A DNA stretch of 64,000 bases from Rhytidiadelphus loreus. Lineage: Eukaryota; Streptophyta; Bryopsida; Hypnales; Hylocomiaceae. Location of the stretch: positions 63,631,093-63,695,092 of the forward strand of contig OX344763.1 in the NCBI GenBank assembly GCA_947034895.1, written 5' to 3'. Positions 1 to 12,019 of this stretch are shown here, in pieces. A program made the translations under genes and the position numbers. The notes under the pieces are model-generated. The model did not search any database. It saw only the letters and a list, made by a program, of their open reading frames with translations, and was not told where the DNA came from. Positions within the stretch are counted from its first letter, which is position 1. Every line of letters starts with the position of its first letter.

Positions 1-2442
1 TCTTTTTTACATTGAAGTATATGGCAAGGTTATGGCCCCAATATTTTGTTTCACGTACAAGGTCATTCAAGGTGACCACCAATTGCATATTCTTTTGAAT
101 TCTTGAGTTTATGAATAATTGCAACTTGTACTACATGTTACCTATTTTTTATGTACGTGAATTTCATAACTTTATTTTATTTTGGACATTAAAGTTCACA
201 GCAAGGTTATTGCCCCAATATTTTGTTTCACGTACAAGGTCATTCAAGGTGACATCCAATTGCATGTTTTTTTGGATTCTTGAGTTTATAAATAATTGCA
301 ACTTGTACCAAATATTACCCATTTTTTTTTAAAGTGAATTTCATGACTTTATATTTTTATAGAGATTAAAGTATAGGGCACGGGATATTGCCCCTATATT
401 CTGTTTCACTTACAAGGTCATTCAAGGTGACCACAAATTGCATAATCTTTTGAGTTTCTGAGTTTCTGAATAATTGCAACTTGTACCACATATTATCCAT
501 TTTTTTTGTACGTGAATTTCATGACTTTATGTTTTTATGGAGATTAAAGTACATGGCAAGGGTATTGCCCCTATATTTTGTTTGATGTACAAGGTCATTC
601 AAGGTGACCTCCAATTGCATATTTTTTGGATTCTTGAGTTTATGAATAAATGCAACTAGTACCACGTGCTACCCATTTTTTTTGTACATAAATTTCATAA
701 CTTCATATTTTTTTCAGCATTAAAGTACAAGACAAGGTTATTGCTCTTATATTTTGTTTCACGTACAAGGTCATTCAAGGTGACCACCAATTCCATATTC
801 TTTTGAGTTTTTGAATTTATGAATAATTGCAACTTGTACCACATGTTACCCATTTTTTTTGTACGTGAATTTCATGACATTATATTAATTTGGAGATTAA
901 AGTACATGTGGAGGTTATTGCTCCTATATTTTGTTTCACATACAAGACCATTTAAGGAGATTATCAATTGCGTAGTTTTTTGAATTCTTGAGTTTATAAA
1001 TAATTGCAACTTGTGCCACATGTTACCCATTTTCTTTGTACGTGAATTTCATGACTTTAAATTTCTTTGGACATTAAAGTACAGGGCACGGGTTATTGCC
1101 CCTATATTATGTTTCAGATACAAAGTCATTCAAAGTGTCCACCAACTGCATATTCTTTTGAGTTCCTAGATTTATGAATAAATGCAACTTGTACCACATG
1201 CTACCCATTTTTTTTGTACGTGAATTTCACGACTCCATATTTTTTTGGACATTAGAGTAGAGGGCACGAGTTATTGCCCCTATATTCTGTTTTACGTACA
1301 AGGTTATTCAAGGTGACCACCAATTGCATATTTTTTTGGATTCTTGAGTTTAGAAATTATTGCAACTTGTACCACATGTTACCAATTTTTTTTTAACATG
1401 AATTTCATGACGTTATATTTTTTTGGACATTATAGTACATGGCAAGGTTATTGCCCGAATATTTTGTTTCACGTACAAGGTCATTCAAGGTGACCACCAA
1501 TTGCATATTCTTTTGTGTTCCTAGATTTATGAATAAATGCAACTTGTACCACATGCTACCCATTTTTTTGGTACGTGAAATTGATGACTTTATATTTTTT
1601 TCGACATTAAAGTACAGGGCTTGGGATATTGCCCCTATATTCTGTTTCATATACAAGGTCATTTAAGGTGACCACCAATTGCATACTCATTTGAGTTCTT
1701 GAGTTCATGAATAAATGCAATTTGTACCACATGCTATCCATTTTTTTTACGTGAATTTCATGACTTAAATTTTTTTTTGACATTAAAGTACGGGGCAAGT
1801 TTATTGCTCCTATATTTTGTTTTACGTACAAGGTCTTTCAAGGTGACCACTAATTGCATATTTTTTTGAGTTTTTGAGTTTATAACTAATTGCAACTTAT
1901 ACCACATGTTACCTTTTTTTTTGTATGTGAATTTCATTACTTCATATTTTTTTTGACATTGAAGTACATGGCAAGGTTATTTCCCCAATATTTTAAATCA
2001 CGTACAAGGACATTCAAGGTGACCACTAATTGCATATTTTTTTGAGTTCTTGGGTTTATGAATAATTTCAACTTGTACCACATGTTACCCATTTTCTTTA
2101 TATGTGAATTTCATGACTTTATACTTTTTTCGACATTAAAGTACGGGGCAAGTTTATTGCTCCTATATTTTGTTTCACGTACAAGGTCATTCAAGGTGAC
2201 CACCAATTGCATATTCTTTGGAGTTCTTGAGTTTCTGAATAATTGCAACATGTACCACATGTTATCAATTTTATTTGTACATGAATATGATGACTTTGTG
2301 TTTTTTTCGACACTAAAGTATAGGGCAAGGTAATTGCTCCAATATTTTGTTTCACGTACAAGGTCATTCAAGGTGACCACTAATTGCATATTCTTTTCAA
2401 TTTTTGAGTTTTTGAATAATTGCAACTTGTAGCACATGTTAC
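1..2442. repeat. 177-bp tandem satellite array, about 14 monomers
   Basis: A conserved block (TTTTGTTTCACGTACAAGG and close variants) starts at 44, 221, 399, 576, 752, 929, 1107, 1285, 1462, 1640, 1815, 1991, 2168 and 2345, so the spacing is 175-178 bp. Each monomer also contains TTGCAACTTGTACCACATG and a poly-T stretch. Monomers differ by scattered substitutions and 1-3 base indels in the T runs. The array is cut by the left edge of the window and stops abruptly at about 2442. The short open frames inside it change with each monomer and are not genes. The period is close to the nucleosome-repeat size of many plant centromeric satellites, but nothing here proves a centromeric location. Confidence 0.95.
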
Positions 2443-3884
2443 AAGGCCATATTCATTAAATTGAGACAAAATGGTCATTTTAAGAACGTAAGGCCCCTCA
2501 ATTCAAAGATAAGTTGTTGAATGCTAGGATAAAAATAGGCAACTAGTTAGATGGCTTAGAACAATCCAACATCAAAACAATTAAGAAACGTGAATATGCA
2601 AAATGCAATTCCACATGAGTTGTGTAACAAGATGTGATATTTATAGAAGCGGACCCCCTTTACATTGAAGAAGATGACTTTACTTGAATCAATTTATCTC
2701 ACTCCTCTATATACTTCACTTCCTAGGAAATGAAATCCCGATAAATTTAAGCTTGCTCATTCTAATGTTTGAATGTCTTGTGTAAGAATGTAGAGGCTAT
2801 GTGCACAGAGACCACTCGCCTTTGCTAAAAATTGTTTTTTGTATATGAATGACTATTCTATTAATAGTAATGATCCTTCCACAAAGCAAAGACCACTACA
2901 AACAAGGATCACTTGGCAAACCATCATTCTTCGAGGAAGAACTACTATTTGTTGCCTCCTTGGCTACTTCCAAGGCTTTTAACTTAGCCAATTCTCTGAA
3001 GATATCCATGTGTCGAGAAGGCTTGGGTGATCCACTGTCTTTATTGAAAGTACTGAACATCCCCATCATCATTAAATCCTTGGCCTCTCTCTTTTGCTTT
3101 CATTCAAGTCGCGGAATCTCGGTATTTGAAAGACACTTAGAACCTCAAGGAGGCGGCCTTGGTATCGATCTATTCATAGTGTTTATGTATGGATCGGCAG
3201 TTGTTGTCGATCGTGTGTAATTTGACCGCCGTAGGTCTTGAAGAGTAGTTCGGCGGGAAATAGGTATAGCGGAAGGCAAAGATACTCCACCCATGGATTT
3301 GGAGGGGAAAGAGATAGGAATCTCTACAAGGCGTGGAACCTGCTGTGCACTGCATGCACCCAACAGTACCTTATTTATCCGATCCCCATCCCTGGGATCT
3401 ATATTGAGCTCCTCGCTCTAGACAACGTGATGTGCGATTGTCACTGGCAACAACACTCCATCCTCAAGACGAGGATCCATATCCTGCTCTGTGTCATCCG
3501 CATATAATTTAATGTGCGGGGTGTTTGGTGTTCGCAAAGTCGGCGACTGTGAATGCATTTGACTTGAGGTGGAGCTCGCCCTCTTCATCGGCGATGGTGA
3601 GCAAATCGGGGTCCTCATCGGACCCTAACTAGGTGGGCTATCTACCACGCCTTCCTCTACATTCCCCTTTGAGAAGTCGATGGCCACCAAAGCTGCATCG
3701 GTGGCCGAGCCTAGGAGGTAAGGCTTCGAATAGGAGGACGACACGAAGCTCCCTCCAATCGAGTCGGACCTCATTGAAAGTGACACGTCCGATCCAGACA
3801 ACAAGCTCCTCGTTAGTGGTTCCCTCCGTTGGAGAAAGTGTAGAACAGATCCTCCGACCTATTGTAATGGCAATAAACACACAT
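2443..3884. other. Unassigned sequence between satellite and minisatellite
   Basis: The satellite gives way to a sequence beginning AAGGCCATATTCATTAAATT, which closely resembles the sequence at 24324 beside the truncated 3.4-kb element. Between about 2850 and 3880 the composition becomes more coding-like, and several short frames are open on the minus strand (3145-3363, 3418-3618, 3638-3967). I recognise no domain in them. They could be decayed 3' exons of the minus-strand genes at 4367-7513. Confidence 0.4.
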
Positions 3885-4185
3885 CTTTCACAATTATCCT
3901 CGACCCAAAGATAAAATACATCCTCCACAATTATCCTCGACCCAAAGATAAAATACATCCTCCACAATTATCCTCGATCCAAAGATAAAACACATCCTCC
4001 ACAATTATCTTCGACCCAAAGATAACACACATCCTAAACAATTATCCTCGACCCAAAGATAAAATACATCCTCCACAATTATCCTCGATCCAAAGATAAA
4101 ACACATCCTCCACAATTATCTTCGACCCAAAGATAACACACATCCTAAACAATTATTCTCGACCCAAAGATAACTCAACATAGAA
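3885..4185. repeat. 37-bp minisatellite, 8 copies
   Basis: The core CGACCCAAAGATAA (or CGATCCAAAGATAA) recurs at 3901, 3938, 3975, 4012, 4049, 4086, 4123 and 4160, an exact 37-bp period. Two unit types differ at a few bases (ACATCCTCCACAATTATC versus ACATCCTAAACAATTATC). Single copies of the core appear at about 6612 and 6703 (the second as CGAGCCAAAGATAA), inside the neighbouring minus-strand gene. Confidence 0.9.
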
Positions 4186-4366
4186 GACAAACACATGTTG
4201 AACAAAATAGTACCCCCGAAGGAGGCCAAAAATCTTGATCAAAATTCAAAATTTTACTAACACATATGAATGAAATGTACATAAAAATCCGTATTCACAA
4301 AAATAATGTACATCGAGTCCTATGATTGATTGAGACACGGAGAAGTCTATTTCTTCCTTTGTCACT

Positions 4367-4741
4367 CTATTCAATCACCAGATTCATCCCCCGCAACACA
4401 AATCGAGACTCGAATGTCTTGGCTGACATTCTCATCCCTTCTAATATATGTTGGGCTTTATCGTCGAATGAAGACAAGGGCGCCACACCTATGCGGTTCC
4501 GATCTACAAACTCACGAAGGCGTCCGAGTGAACAATCCTCGTGTAGTTTCTTTAGCCACAGAAGGAGAGTGCCTATGAACACATTGTCTCCACTCATGTA
4601 CGGGTTCCAACTCTCAAGGTATATGCAATTGCCGTTCTCATTGAGGACGCCCTTTTGTGGAGAATCGTCAATGAGAATAGTATTGTCTTTGTTAAAGGAG
4701 ATGGGATCATGAGGGTCTACGAACAATTCCTCACTAAGCGA
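4367..4741 (-). CDS. FCP1/NIF-type HAD phosphatase, C-terminal exon (fragment)
   Basis: The frame contains NTILIDDSPQKGVLNENG near its start, followed by a D-N-x-F-I-G-x-L-x-x-W-L-x-x-L segment. This matches the C-terminal half of FCP1-homology (NLI-interacting factor) HAD phosphatases, in which the DDSP motif supplies acidic metal-binding residues. The catalytic DxDxT motif expected upstream was not found between 4742 and 5160, so only the last exon or exons are present. A splice acceptor (TTCTGCAG) sits just upstream at 4742-4743 in minus-strand reading. The frame ends in a stop at 4367. It may belong to the same transcript as the acidic exon at 5166-6543, or it may be an unrelated fragment. 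Confidence 0.55.
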   Translation of the reverse strand, partial: SLSEELFVDPHDPISFNKDNTILIDDSPQKGVLNENGNCIYLESWNPYMSGDNVFIGTLLLWLKKLHEDCSLGRLREFVDRNRIGVAPLSSFDDKAQHILEGMRMSAKTFESRFVLRGMNLVIE

Positions 4742-5165
4742 CTGCAGAACTCCACTAAGCGACTACAGAACCCCTCCGTTAAGTGATTGTTTGAGTGCCA
4801 ATGAGCGGTGCACACTTCTAAATTGTCCGCGCTGGGCACAAACATGGATAATATCAATTCATTAGATACTACATCCATTGAAGAAAAGTGTCATGTATAT
4901 TTATTTCAAAATAATTTATGATACATCCGGTCTAACAGTTTTACTGATCTCTAGCCGATTGTATACAAGTACCAACTACAGTCCGTTCCGGTATCTACAC
5001 TATGCTACAAACGCAATCACAGAGTGGTAGTCCATCCACGCCTCACAATTAGAGATTGTCCACTCCCTCCTATCAAACAGAAGGAATCGACATGAGAGTC
5101 TCTCATTAGGAATATGAACATGATGGAAGCCAAAACAAACATCCATCACATCACATTAGACAGAC

Positions 5166-6543
5166 TTATGAATAATCGTAGAGGTCTAAGGATGGAGGGG
5201 AGTGTACCTGACCGAACTCCAGGTTTTCGGCGTCCTCATCCAAATATTCCCCGTAGTCGACAGTCTTTTCCTCGTCGTTTGGGGGATTTTCCAACTCTAT
5301 CTCCATCTTCGGTACAACTCGTGGCTCAGTCAGAGGGGGGACAGGATCTGGAACAACGTCACCCTCTTCCTGCGTCTCCGGGATCGACTCCGCTTGTGCC
5401 TCCAATGCAATGGGCTGACTCAAATTATCCTCGCCCCGAGGATAATCCATAGCAGTATCAACTCCCTCTGTCCTAGCTCCAAAGGGAGCAATCTCTTCTT
5501 GGATCTGTTGATCTGGTCTATCAACTGGAAGAGAGGACCCCTGGTCTTGTTCCATTGGAGGAGGAGAAGGGGGAGCAACATTCTCTTGGGTGAGAGGTAG
5601 AGGATCATCTTTGCCTTGAGGATAATTCTCAGCAATGGGATCAGTTGTGTATTGACCTGTGGCTTCTAAGCACCACCAACGTCATGCGCATCAAGTTGAC
5701 TAGGTTGAGAGGAGAAGGGTCATGCGATCGCGTTCTAAGAGAAACATTCTCTTCACGCAATTTCTCAAGTTCCTTCTTCAATGCTTCCTCTGCTAGCTCC
5801 TCTGTCCTTCTTGTTGCTTCTTCTACCTTCTTGAAGGCCTTCCCCTCCTCTCTTTGCCTCCAAAAATCCTTCAATTCCTCCTTCATAGGACGAAGAGGAA
5901 CTTGCATTGGATGTGCAACATCTCTAGACGCGGAATCATGAGGAGGTTGTGGCTCTACAAGCAAAGTTGCTCCTTGGGTTCCCCTGGTGGTTCCTGCGCC
6001 ATCAACATTTGGACCATTGTAGTTGAAGTTCTCAAAATCCGAATACGAGTCCTCGACGTTGCTGACGATGATGTCCAATATGAAGTCCTCCACGTTGCTG
6101 ATGATGATGATGTCCGGTATGAAGCCTTCCACGGGCTTCCTTGCCGTCTTCTTCTTCTTGCGAGTGACTGCATCTGACTCTTCGTTCCCCTTCGACACAG
6201 ATTCGGGCCAGTGCTTCTCTACGTCGAAGTCTTGTGTGGCGATTTCCACATTTCTTCTTTGGACAATATTGGTGTTTGTCCCAAATTCATCGATCCCAAG
6301 GTTGGTGGCCCCCTCGTCACTAGGAAATTCTCGTGGGGCTTCCATGTTGCGATCGATCGAGGGTGTGGAATCCGAGTCCAAGTCTGGAGTTTCAAGGTTA
6401 CGTGGACGCTCGTAACCTAGAAGATATGGCGAGTTCTCATGGCAGAAATCGTTAATGTCTAATTTATTGCCATACTTCGCCATCTCTCGAAGTTTTTGGG
6501 ATGCATGCCTCTTATTTAGGCCATAATAAAAGAGGCCATACAT
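5166..6543 (-). CDS. Acidic, coiled-coil tail of the methyltransferase-like gene
   Basis: An exon opens at a TTGTAG acceptor and begins MYGLFYYGLNKRHASQKLRE, which fits the helix that follows motif I in beta-class amino-methyltransferases. It continues into a charged region with KKKKTARK, then a Glu/Lys/Arg coiled coil around FKKVEEATRRTEELAEEAL, then a Pro/Glu/Asp-rich tail. The open frame is displaced by one base at about 5690. Reading across this shift joins 6543-5641 to 5555-5166 in one continuous acidic protein, which I take as a decay frameshift. A possible donor (CAG/GTACAC) lies near 5208. No catalytic function can be assigned. Confidence 0.5.
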
Positions 6544-6735
6544 CTACAATACAAGAAGAAGTTGTTAATACTAATTTTTCAGATATAATGACCCATCCTA
6601 AGAAACTATCTTCGACCCAAAGATAACACAACAACAAACATAGATGCATCCAACAGAACGAGAAAATATTATAATACACCAAAAAGCGATCAAAAACATT
6701 TATCTTCGAGCCAAAGATAAATCATAGAGTCGCAC

Positions 6736-7513
6736 CTTAGCAACAATTACAAACTTTGAGCCTGTGTAAACGCCGATGACGTTCTCTTCCATCACGGCGA
6801 AACTCTGGAGAATGTCAATATAGAACTCCATCTTGAGCTCACTCGGATGGACCCTAAACTTCGCCTCTGTGTTTTTATGGAAATCAGTGTAGTAAGGAAT
6901 GTCATCGGTGGAGTATACCTTCTTCGTTGCCTCCTTGTATTTTGGCTCCATGTCATGGCACTTCTTCATTACAAATAGGAGCTTCACAAGGGGTGGCACT
7001 GCTCGGTTGGTCAAGTTGTTCAACCTCTCAGCATTACTTGGTAGGTAGGTGGACACCTTGACTTTGTACCCTGTCATCTTCGACGTCGCAAATTTCTTTG
7101 CCGCGTCCATGTCATATGAATTCCCCACAATCCAGAACCAGACGTTTGGAGTAGACAATACTGGCCTCAGGTGATCATCCAAAAAATTCAGTAATGGCAA
7201 GCATGGTGGACTGCCACCAGATCCCAGATTCGACCTTGGGAGGATTCGGAAATCAATCACAGTGAGGCCAAGTTCTCTAATGACGTAGGGCCATATGTGG
7301 AGCCCGAGGATAGCATTGGTGGCCTCAGATAAACACATCTCCTCCCGATGGCTCCATTCGCTTCTTCATCTTCAAGAAATTCTTGAACATGGGATAGACC
7401 ATTGATAATTTTTTATTGTCCTTGTAGTCTATGGCTGTCTTCTTCTTCGCCTCATTGGTAAGGCATTTTACGAAGAATTGGTTGGGTGTTGCCGTGAGGA
7501 GGAAATCCCACAA
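6736..7513 (-). CDS. Degenerate DNA amino-methyltransferase-like exon
   Basis: Two overlapping frames (7513-7325 and 7338-6700) join across a one-base shift at about 7330 to give SGGDVFLSEATNAILGLHIW and onward. The last part, ILQSFAVMEENVIGVYTGSK, has the spacing of the motif I region of beta-class N4/N6 DNA methyltransferases, where an aromatic-x-G-x-G loop follows a beta strand, but the loop here reads YTGSK. Upstream, LTVIDFRILP followed by VWFWIVGN resembles the motif IV strand and the next strand, without the [DS]PP[YW] signature. A donor (AAG/GTGCGA) follows at about 6735, and the continuation resumes at 6543. Family membership is inferred from the arrangement and from the related gene at 28401-33039. 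Confidence 0.45.
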
Positions 7514-8179
7514 TGAACATTATATTCATTATTTTGAGAGGTTGGGAACTTCTCAAAATAATATTGTCCATTTACATGTCTACAATCCGATTGTTAATCC
7601 TAGGCAATTTAGGTTGAAAATCACTACATTTGTTAGTTGCAACATTGTAATTTCCATTAAAATGAGAGTTTTGTTACCAAATACATTTAGATTCGGGTTA
7701 TGTTGTGTTTATAGTTATATAAATGAATATTGAATCGTTTGTTGATCACCAAGTCATAACCTGAACGGTTGGTTGTAAGAAGCTATTCATCTCCTTCAAG
7801 TGGTCTGAGTTTGATTCCCATTGAATTCATATGAGCGACTGAAAGAGATACATGACTTGGTACTGCTATGTGAACTTTGCAGGTAGGAAAGTTGTAACAA
7901 CCAACCGACCCCCTATCCAAAATTGTGACAAGTGCTTAACACATTAATATAATAAAGAGTGGTTATACCCACTACCCTTTTCTTCAATCGTATTACATTT
8001 CCAAATTGACTTTAGACTGATATTAAGCAAGTAAAATAACATAAAATATCTAGAAAAGAGTATGCGCAAACATATAATAGTAAGTATATTTACATAAATT
8101 TGAAGATTAAAAAATAATCAATATCCATTGTATGAAGCTAACATACTATATGCTAATTTGAGGATAATATTCCACAAAA
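7514..8179. other. Intergenic, with a perfect 12-bp hairpin
   Basis: No gene seen. ATTATTTTGAGA at 7530 and TCTCAAAATAAT ending at 7563 form a hairpin with an 11-base loop. A hairpin of similar style lies downstream of the other DUF7869 gene at 24338-24372. Confidence 0.6.
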
Positions 8180-11017
8180 TCAAGTATATGAAGCCAAGCT
8201 TTGGTTGATGACTTCAATTTGAGCTGTAGGAATCTTGATCTTGCATTCGCGGGTACCTCTTCTGTTCTGGGACTTCCATGTTGTCATCAAAGTGTTTGTT
8301 TCTTCCCATAGCGGTGGTTCGGTTTCATCAACCTTCCAATGTAGACCTCTTTCACTGTCCCATCCTATATAGAAGTCACGAACATCCTAATTCCTTCATG
8401 TTGGACAAAAATATTGAATGAGCATGCAATTCGGCTTCTTAGGATTATAGTTCGGATTAGACAACACCCTTACAATCCAAACCGGTCAACTGTCACCATC
8501 TGCGGGTCGGATTGCAACAAAATAGCCTTCAAAGAGATCTCGACCCACCCTAAGGGATGGTTGTGGGCGTCCACACAAAGGTCCAACATAGGCCTCATCT
8601 TCTCCAAACTCTTCACAATCTTTGCCATCATCTTGTAACTGATCCTCTAGAGTTGTTTGAATTCGAGTAGTTGGCCAAAAACCATCCTTTAAATTAATAG
8701 AAGCAGGTAATGGTTCTTGCAACGCCACCTTTACATCACGCCAGTAGTGTACCAAATGCTCATAGCATCTTCAATATTCTCCAGTAACGTCTGCATTGCA
8801 AAACTTCTCCTAGTACTTCACAAAGCCAGATATACCTTTCAAAATGTCATCCACTCCTTTCATTTCCTTCAACAAAATTGGCAACGGCTCTCCACGGGGC
8901 CACAAACTATGCCCCTCGGAATCTTCTTTCTACAACTTAATACCTCTACCATCCTCCCCTAACCAATCCACATCAGTGCACAACAATTTGTACTTCATGA
9001 CTGGACATCCCGTTAAAACTAGGTAGAACTTCACTTGTTGTGGTTTTCTGTGTCCAACAAGGGTCTCATCACCGTCCACAAATGCACCTGCAATGAATCC
9101 TTTGAAATTGGGCACCTCTTCTATGAGGTGAGGGATAGTAGGAATGGACTCCACGTCCATGAACGACTTCATCAACATCGGAATTGTTGGAAAGTTCTCC
9201 TTCTTCAATAGCATGCTCCATCTTCCAAACAACGCATCAATGTCATCCTGTGTATGACCCACAATCATGAAGTTTACGTACACTTCACGAAAGATCTTGT
9301 TTGCAACAAATAGAGACCAAAAACAGAAAATGTATCTGTTTTTGTTGTCTCCATTAGCATTGTCCATTTGCACATTGAGAATAGGTGGCAAAGGTGTCGT
9401 TGGAACCAAGTTCTCTAGTGGTGGGGGTAGAGATGAGTTGCACATCTCTGCACCCTTAAGTACCGCTGCAAATAATTTTGTTGACCCTGACCCTACAAAC
9501 AACTGTCGAGAAGACGACTTTGGTGGCAATTCAAGATCCCGCAACAACTTTGTCGTAGAGCCTATGGTATAGTTTGAATCATGGGGAAAGAGGTCCAATC
9601 CGTAATGAGCATAACGAACATCAGCATGACCATGTGCAATCATGCCAGTGACAAACAAAGGCAACTTCATGAGGCCATCAAGGTCTTTACTTTTGTGGGA
9701 AAAGACCGGAGAAGCAGTTTTGGCATGATCCATCTTGTCGTGCATGATTATAAGGCATTCATGCGGAAAATTATGCGACTGGTAGCGATTTGCGTAGTAC
9801 AACTTCCTATGAGCACGAGCAACAGTAAGATGCTTGTCCAACCTAATGGACCACTTCATAGCAGTTTGAGATTCAACAAGAGCACCCTTCTTGAGCTCTT
9901 TCAATTTATCACAAGTAGCGCATCGAGCAAAATTGTCTCCTAGCTTCTTCACTTCATACTCTGAGAACCTTGAAGATCGAATCTTGTTCAAGCTTGAAAT
10001 TGAGACCTCCTTCAATCCAAAAGCAACATTAGTTTCATTGATTGCTTTCATCTGACCTTTCCATTGGAATGTAGCTGGTAGAATCCTAGACACGACTTTT
10101 TCTCTTGACTTCAAAGTTTGTGTACGATGTGGCATGTGATCCGCTTCCTTGTCAAGGATGCACTTCAAAGTAGTAGTAGCTTGTTTAGTGTGTTTCCTAG
10201 GCTTCATCAATCCCATATTGCCATGTGTTGTTGCCTCCTGACCATCCTTCATGTATGTTTGGTAGCGATAGAACGTGACCTCTGGGACCCCAGAAATATG
10301 CATCCATGCTTGCATCCACATATGTATTTCTTCAATCATCACCATCCTTCTGCCACGTGAATTTCGATGAACTTGTCTATGTACTTCAGTTTTCATAAAG
10401 GCTCTATGCTTGAACGTCGAATTCCAATACATTCGTTCCCGGAATGCTCGAATCTTGTCCCTTGGAAACGGTTGAACACAATTTTGGCTACAGCAAACTT
10501 TACTAGACACCAAGTTGATAGAGTCTTGAGTGAATAAGTCATTTGATTTGATGGCAGTCTTGCGAGGAGGATTTTTTATGGTACTTGTGTATGGTCTAGC
10601 AGATGTTGAAGATGGCGGGTTCAAGAGAGTTGCTTGCAATCGGTTGAAATTATCTCGAGCCTCATGGTCATGCAAGCTTGTCCCACGGCAATGGACAAGA
10701 TTTATAGGCCAAGCAACTAAGGAGTATACCCGCTCTTGTGAGATATCCAATTCCGAATGTGTCTTGGAAATGAAGACTACTACATGAGTGTCTCTGAGAG
10801 GGCCGTTGCTACCAAGCACAAGGTCGGAATCTATGCTATGGCAAGTACCTTCCCCAACAAGGACGCCTTCACTATTGTATAGAGTAACGCACTTTGTATT
10901 CCAGAGACGATGCGGAAGTCCTTCACACACTAGAATGTCAACATTCACTTCCCCAGGAATTTGGTATTTGTCATCAAAGAAGTCCATATTGTCGTCCGCT
11001 AACAAATCAGAATCCAT
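8180..11017 (-). pseudogene. DUF7869-family transposase-like protein, copy 1, six in-frame stops
   Basis: The frame opens with MDSDLLADDNMDFFDDKYQI at 11017 and stays in one frame to a terminal stop at 8180. It is crossed by stops at 8930, 8810, 8771, 8486, 8396 and 8387 with no frameshift. Against copy 2 (24887-27439) it aligns throughout: CC-x2-NCVQPFPR near the N-terminus, HDKMDHAK, QMDNANGDNKNRY, VGHTQDDIDALFGRWS, and a C-terminal module with FVAIRPADGDS and IGWD. Two stops replace Trp codons (TGG to TAG). The invariant Asp residues in HDK, MDN/GDN and DDID look like an RNase-H-fold acidic set, as expected of a DDE-type enzyme, but this is inference. DUF7869 proteins are strongly expanded in several seedless plants; their activity is not established. 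The copy cannot make a full-length protein. Confidence 0.85.
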
Positions 11018-12019
11018 AATAACTACAAATCAAAGAAGATATTACTCAGTTAGGGAAGAGGCAAACGTCGAGTTCAACAAGATGCTTGAAAAAAAAGAAC
11101 AAGTGAACTTAGGTTTGCAAAAGCTAATCTAGAAGATCAAACTGAAGAAAGGTTTCTCCGTCTGCAATTCAAGTTGGTAAGAGCTGAATTGTAAGGGTGA
11201 TAATTATGTTACTACAATCATACTACGTGACGTTTATAGACATTTAGTAAATCCAATCGTAATTTGATTAGGATTCTTCCAGGTCAGTTAGTGCTAAACT
11301 AGAAGTAAAAGAAATTCATTGGAGATCAATTGCAACTGAGTTCCAAGTGAAATCCATATGAGGAAAATGTTTTGATTTATTGAAAAAGGTATAATCTACA
11401 ATATTTGTGGTCAATTCTTCATTAGTAAGTTGTATAGTTCAGGCTGGTACCACCTGAACTGCACATGAAGAACTTCACTAATTCTAATAGGTTCAAGACA
11501 AATAGATAAAAGATTACAACTTACTTGGAATACAATGCTAAATAAAACTCTCGGCAATACGACCTAATTATCAAGATTAAAACAACAGTCATCATGTTGT
11601 CTAATATTTGTGAAATCAATCCACAACTCCACGGACTCAACATTCTCTCATTAACATTGGAATTCAGGTGGTAGCGACCTGAATTGTACAGTCCACCATT
11701 TAACTTGTGACAAAAATAATTTGTTGAAATACCAATTTAACTTGGTTACATCTATGATGAATGGAGATGCAAAATGTCTATATATATCCAATGCCAATGC
11801 ATCCAGGTCTGCTCATTATATTTTTTCTTAAATTTTTTCCTAGTTCACAATTATATATTAGAAGGTTGTGCATTTCAAGTTGATACCACCTAGGGTTGTC
11901 TTGTCTGACATATTTTTGGGTTTAGGCGTCGTGTATGACGTCTGACGTTGCGTGTCGTGTGTCACCAAGTGTCGAGTTTACTTGACATCGTGTTGCGGAG
12001 GGGTAAAAAAATTTATTCC
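11018..12019. other. Non-coding, with two related imperfect palindromes
   Basis: No gene seen. GTTCAGG...CCTGAAC at 11437-11459 and AATTCAGGT...ACCTGAATT at 11661-11685 are imperfect palindromes sharing TTCAGG-GGTA-ACCTGAA. A decayed relative lies near 11873. Function unknown; they may be fragments of a small inverted-repeat element. Confidence 0.5.

Noticed and set aside
1439..2437. Open frames on both strands within the satellite
   Set aside because: They repeat with the monomer and vary in length with indels; no independent coding signal.
8930..11017. Independent, shorter DUF7869 gene ending at 8930
   Set aside because: Alignment to the 24887-27439 copy continues in the same frame through the stop to 8180, so 8930 is a nonsense change, not the natural end.
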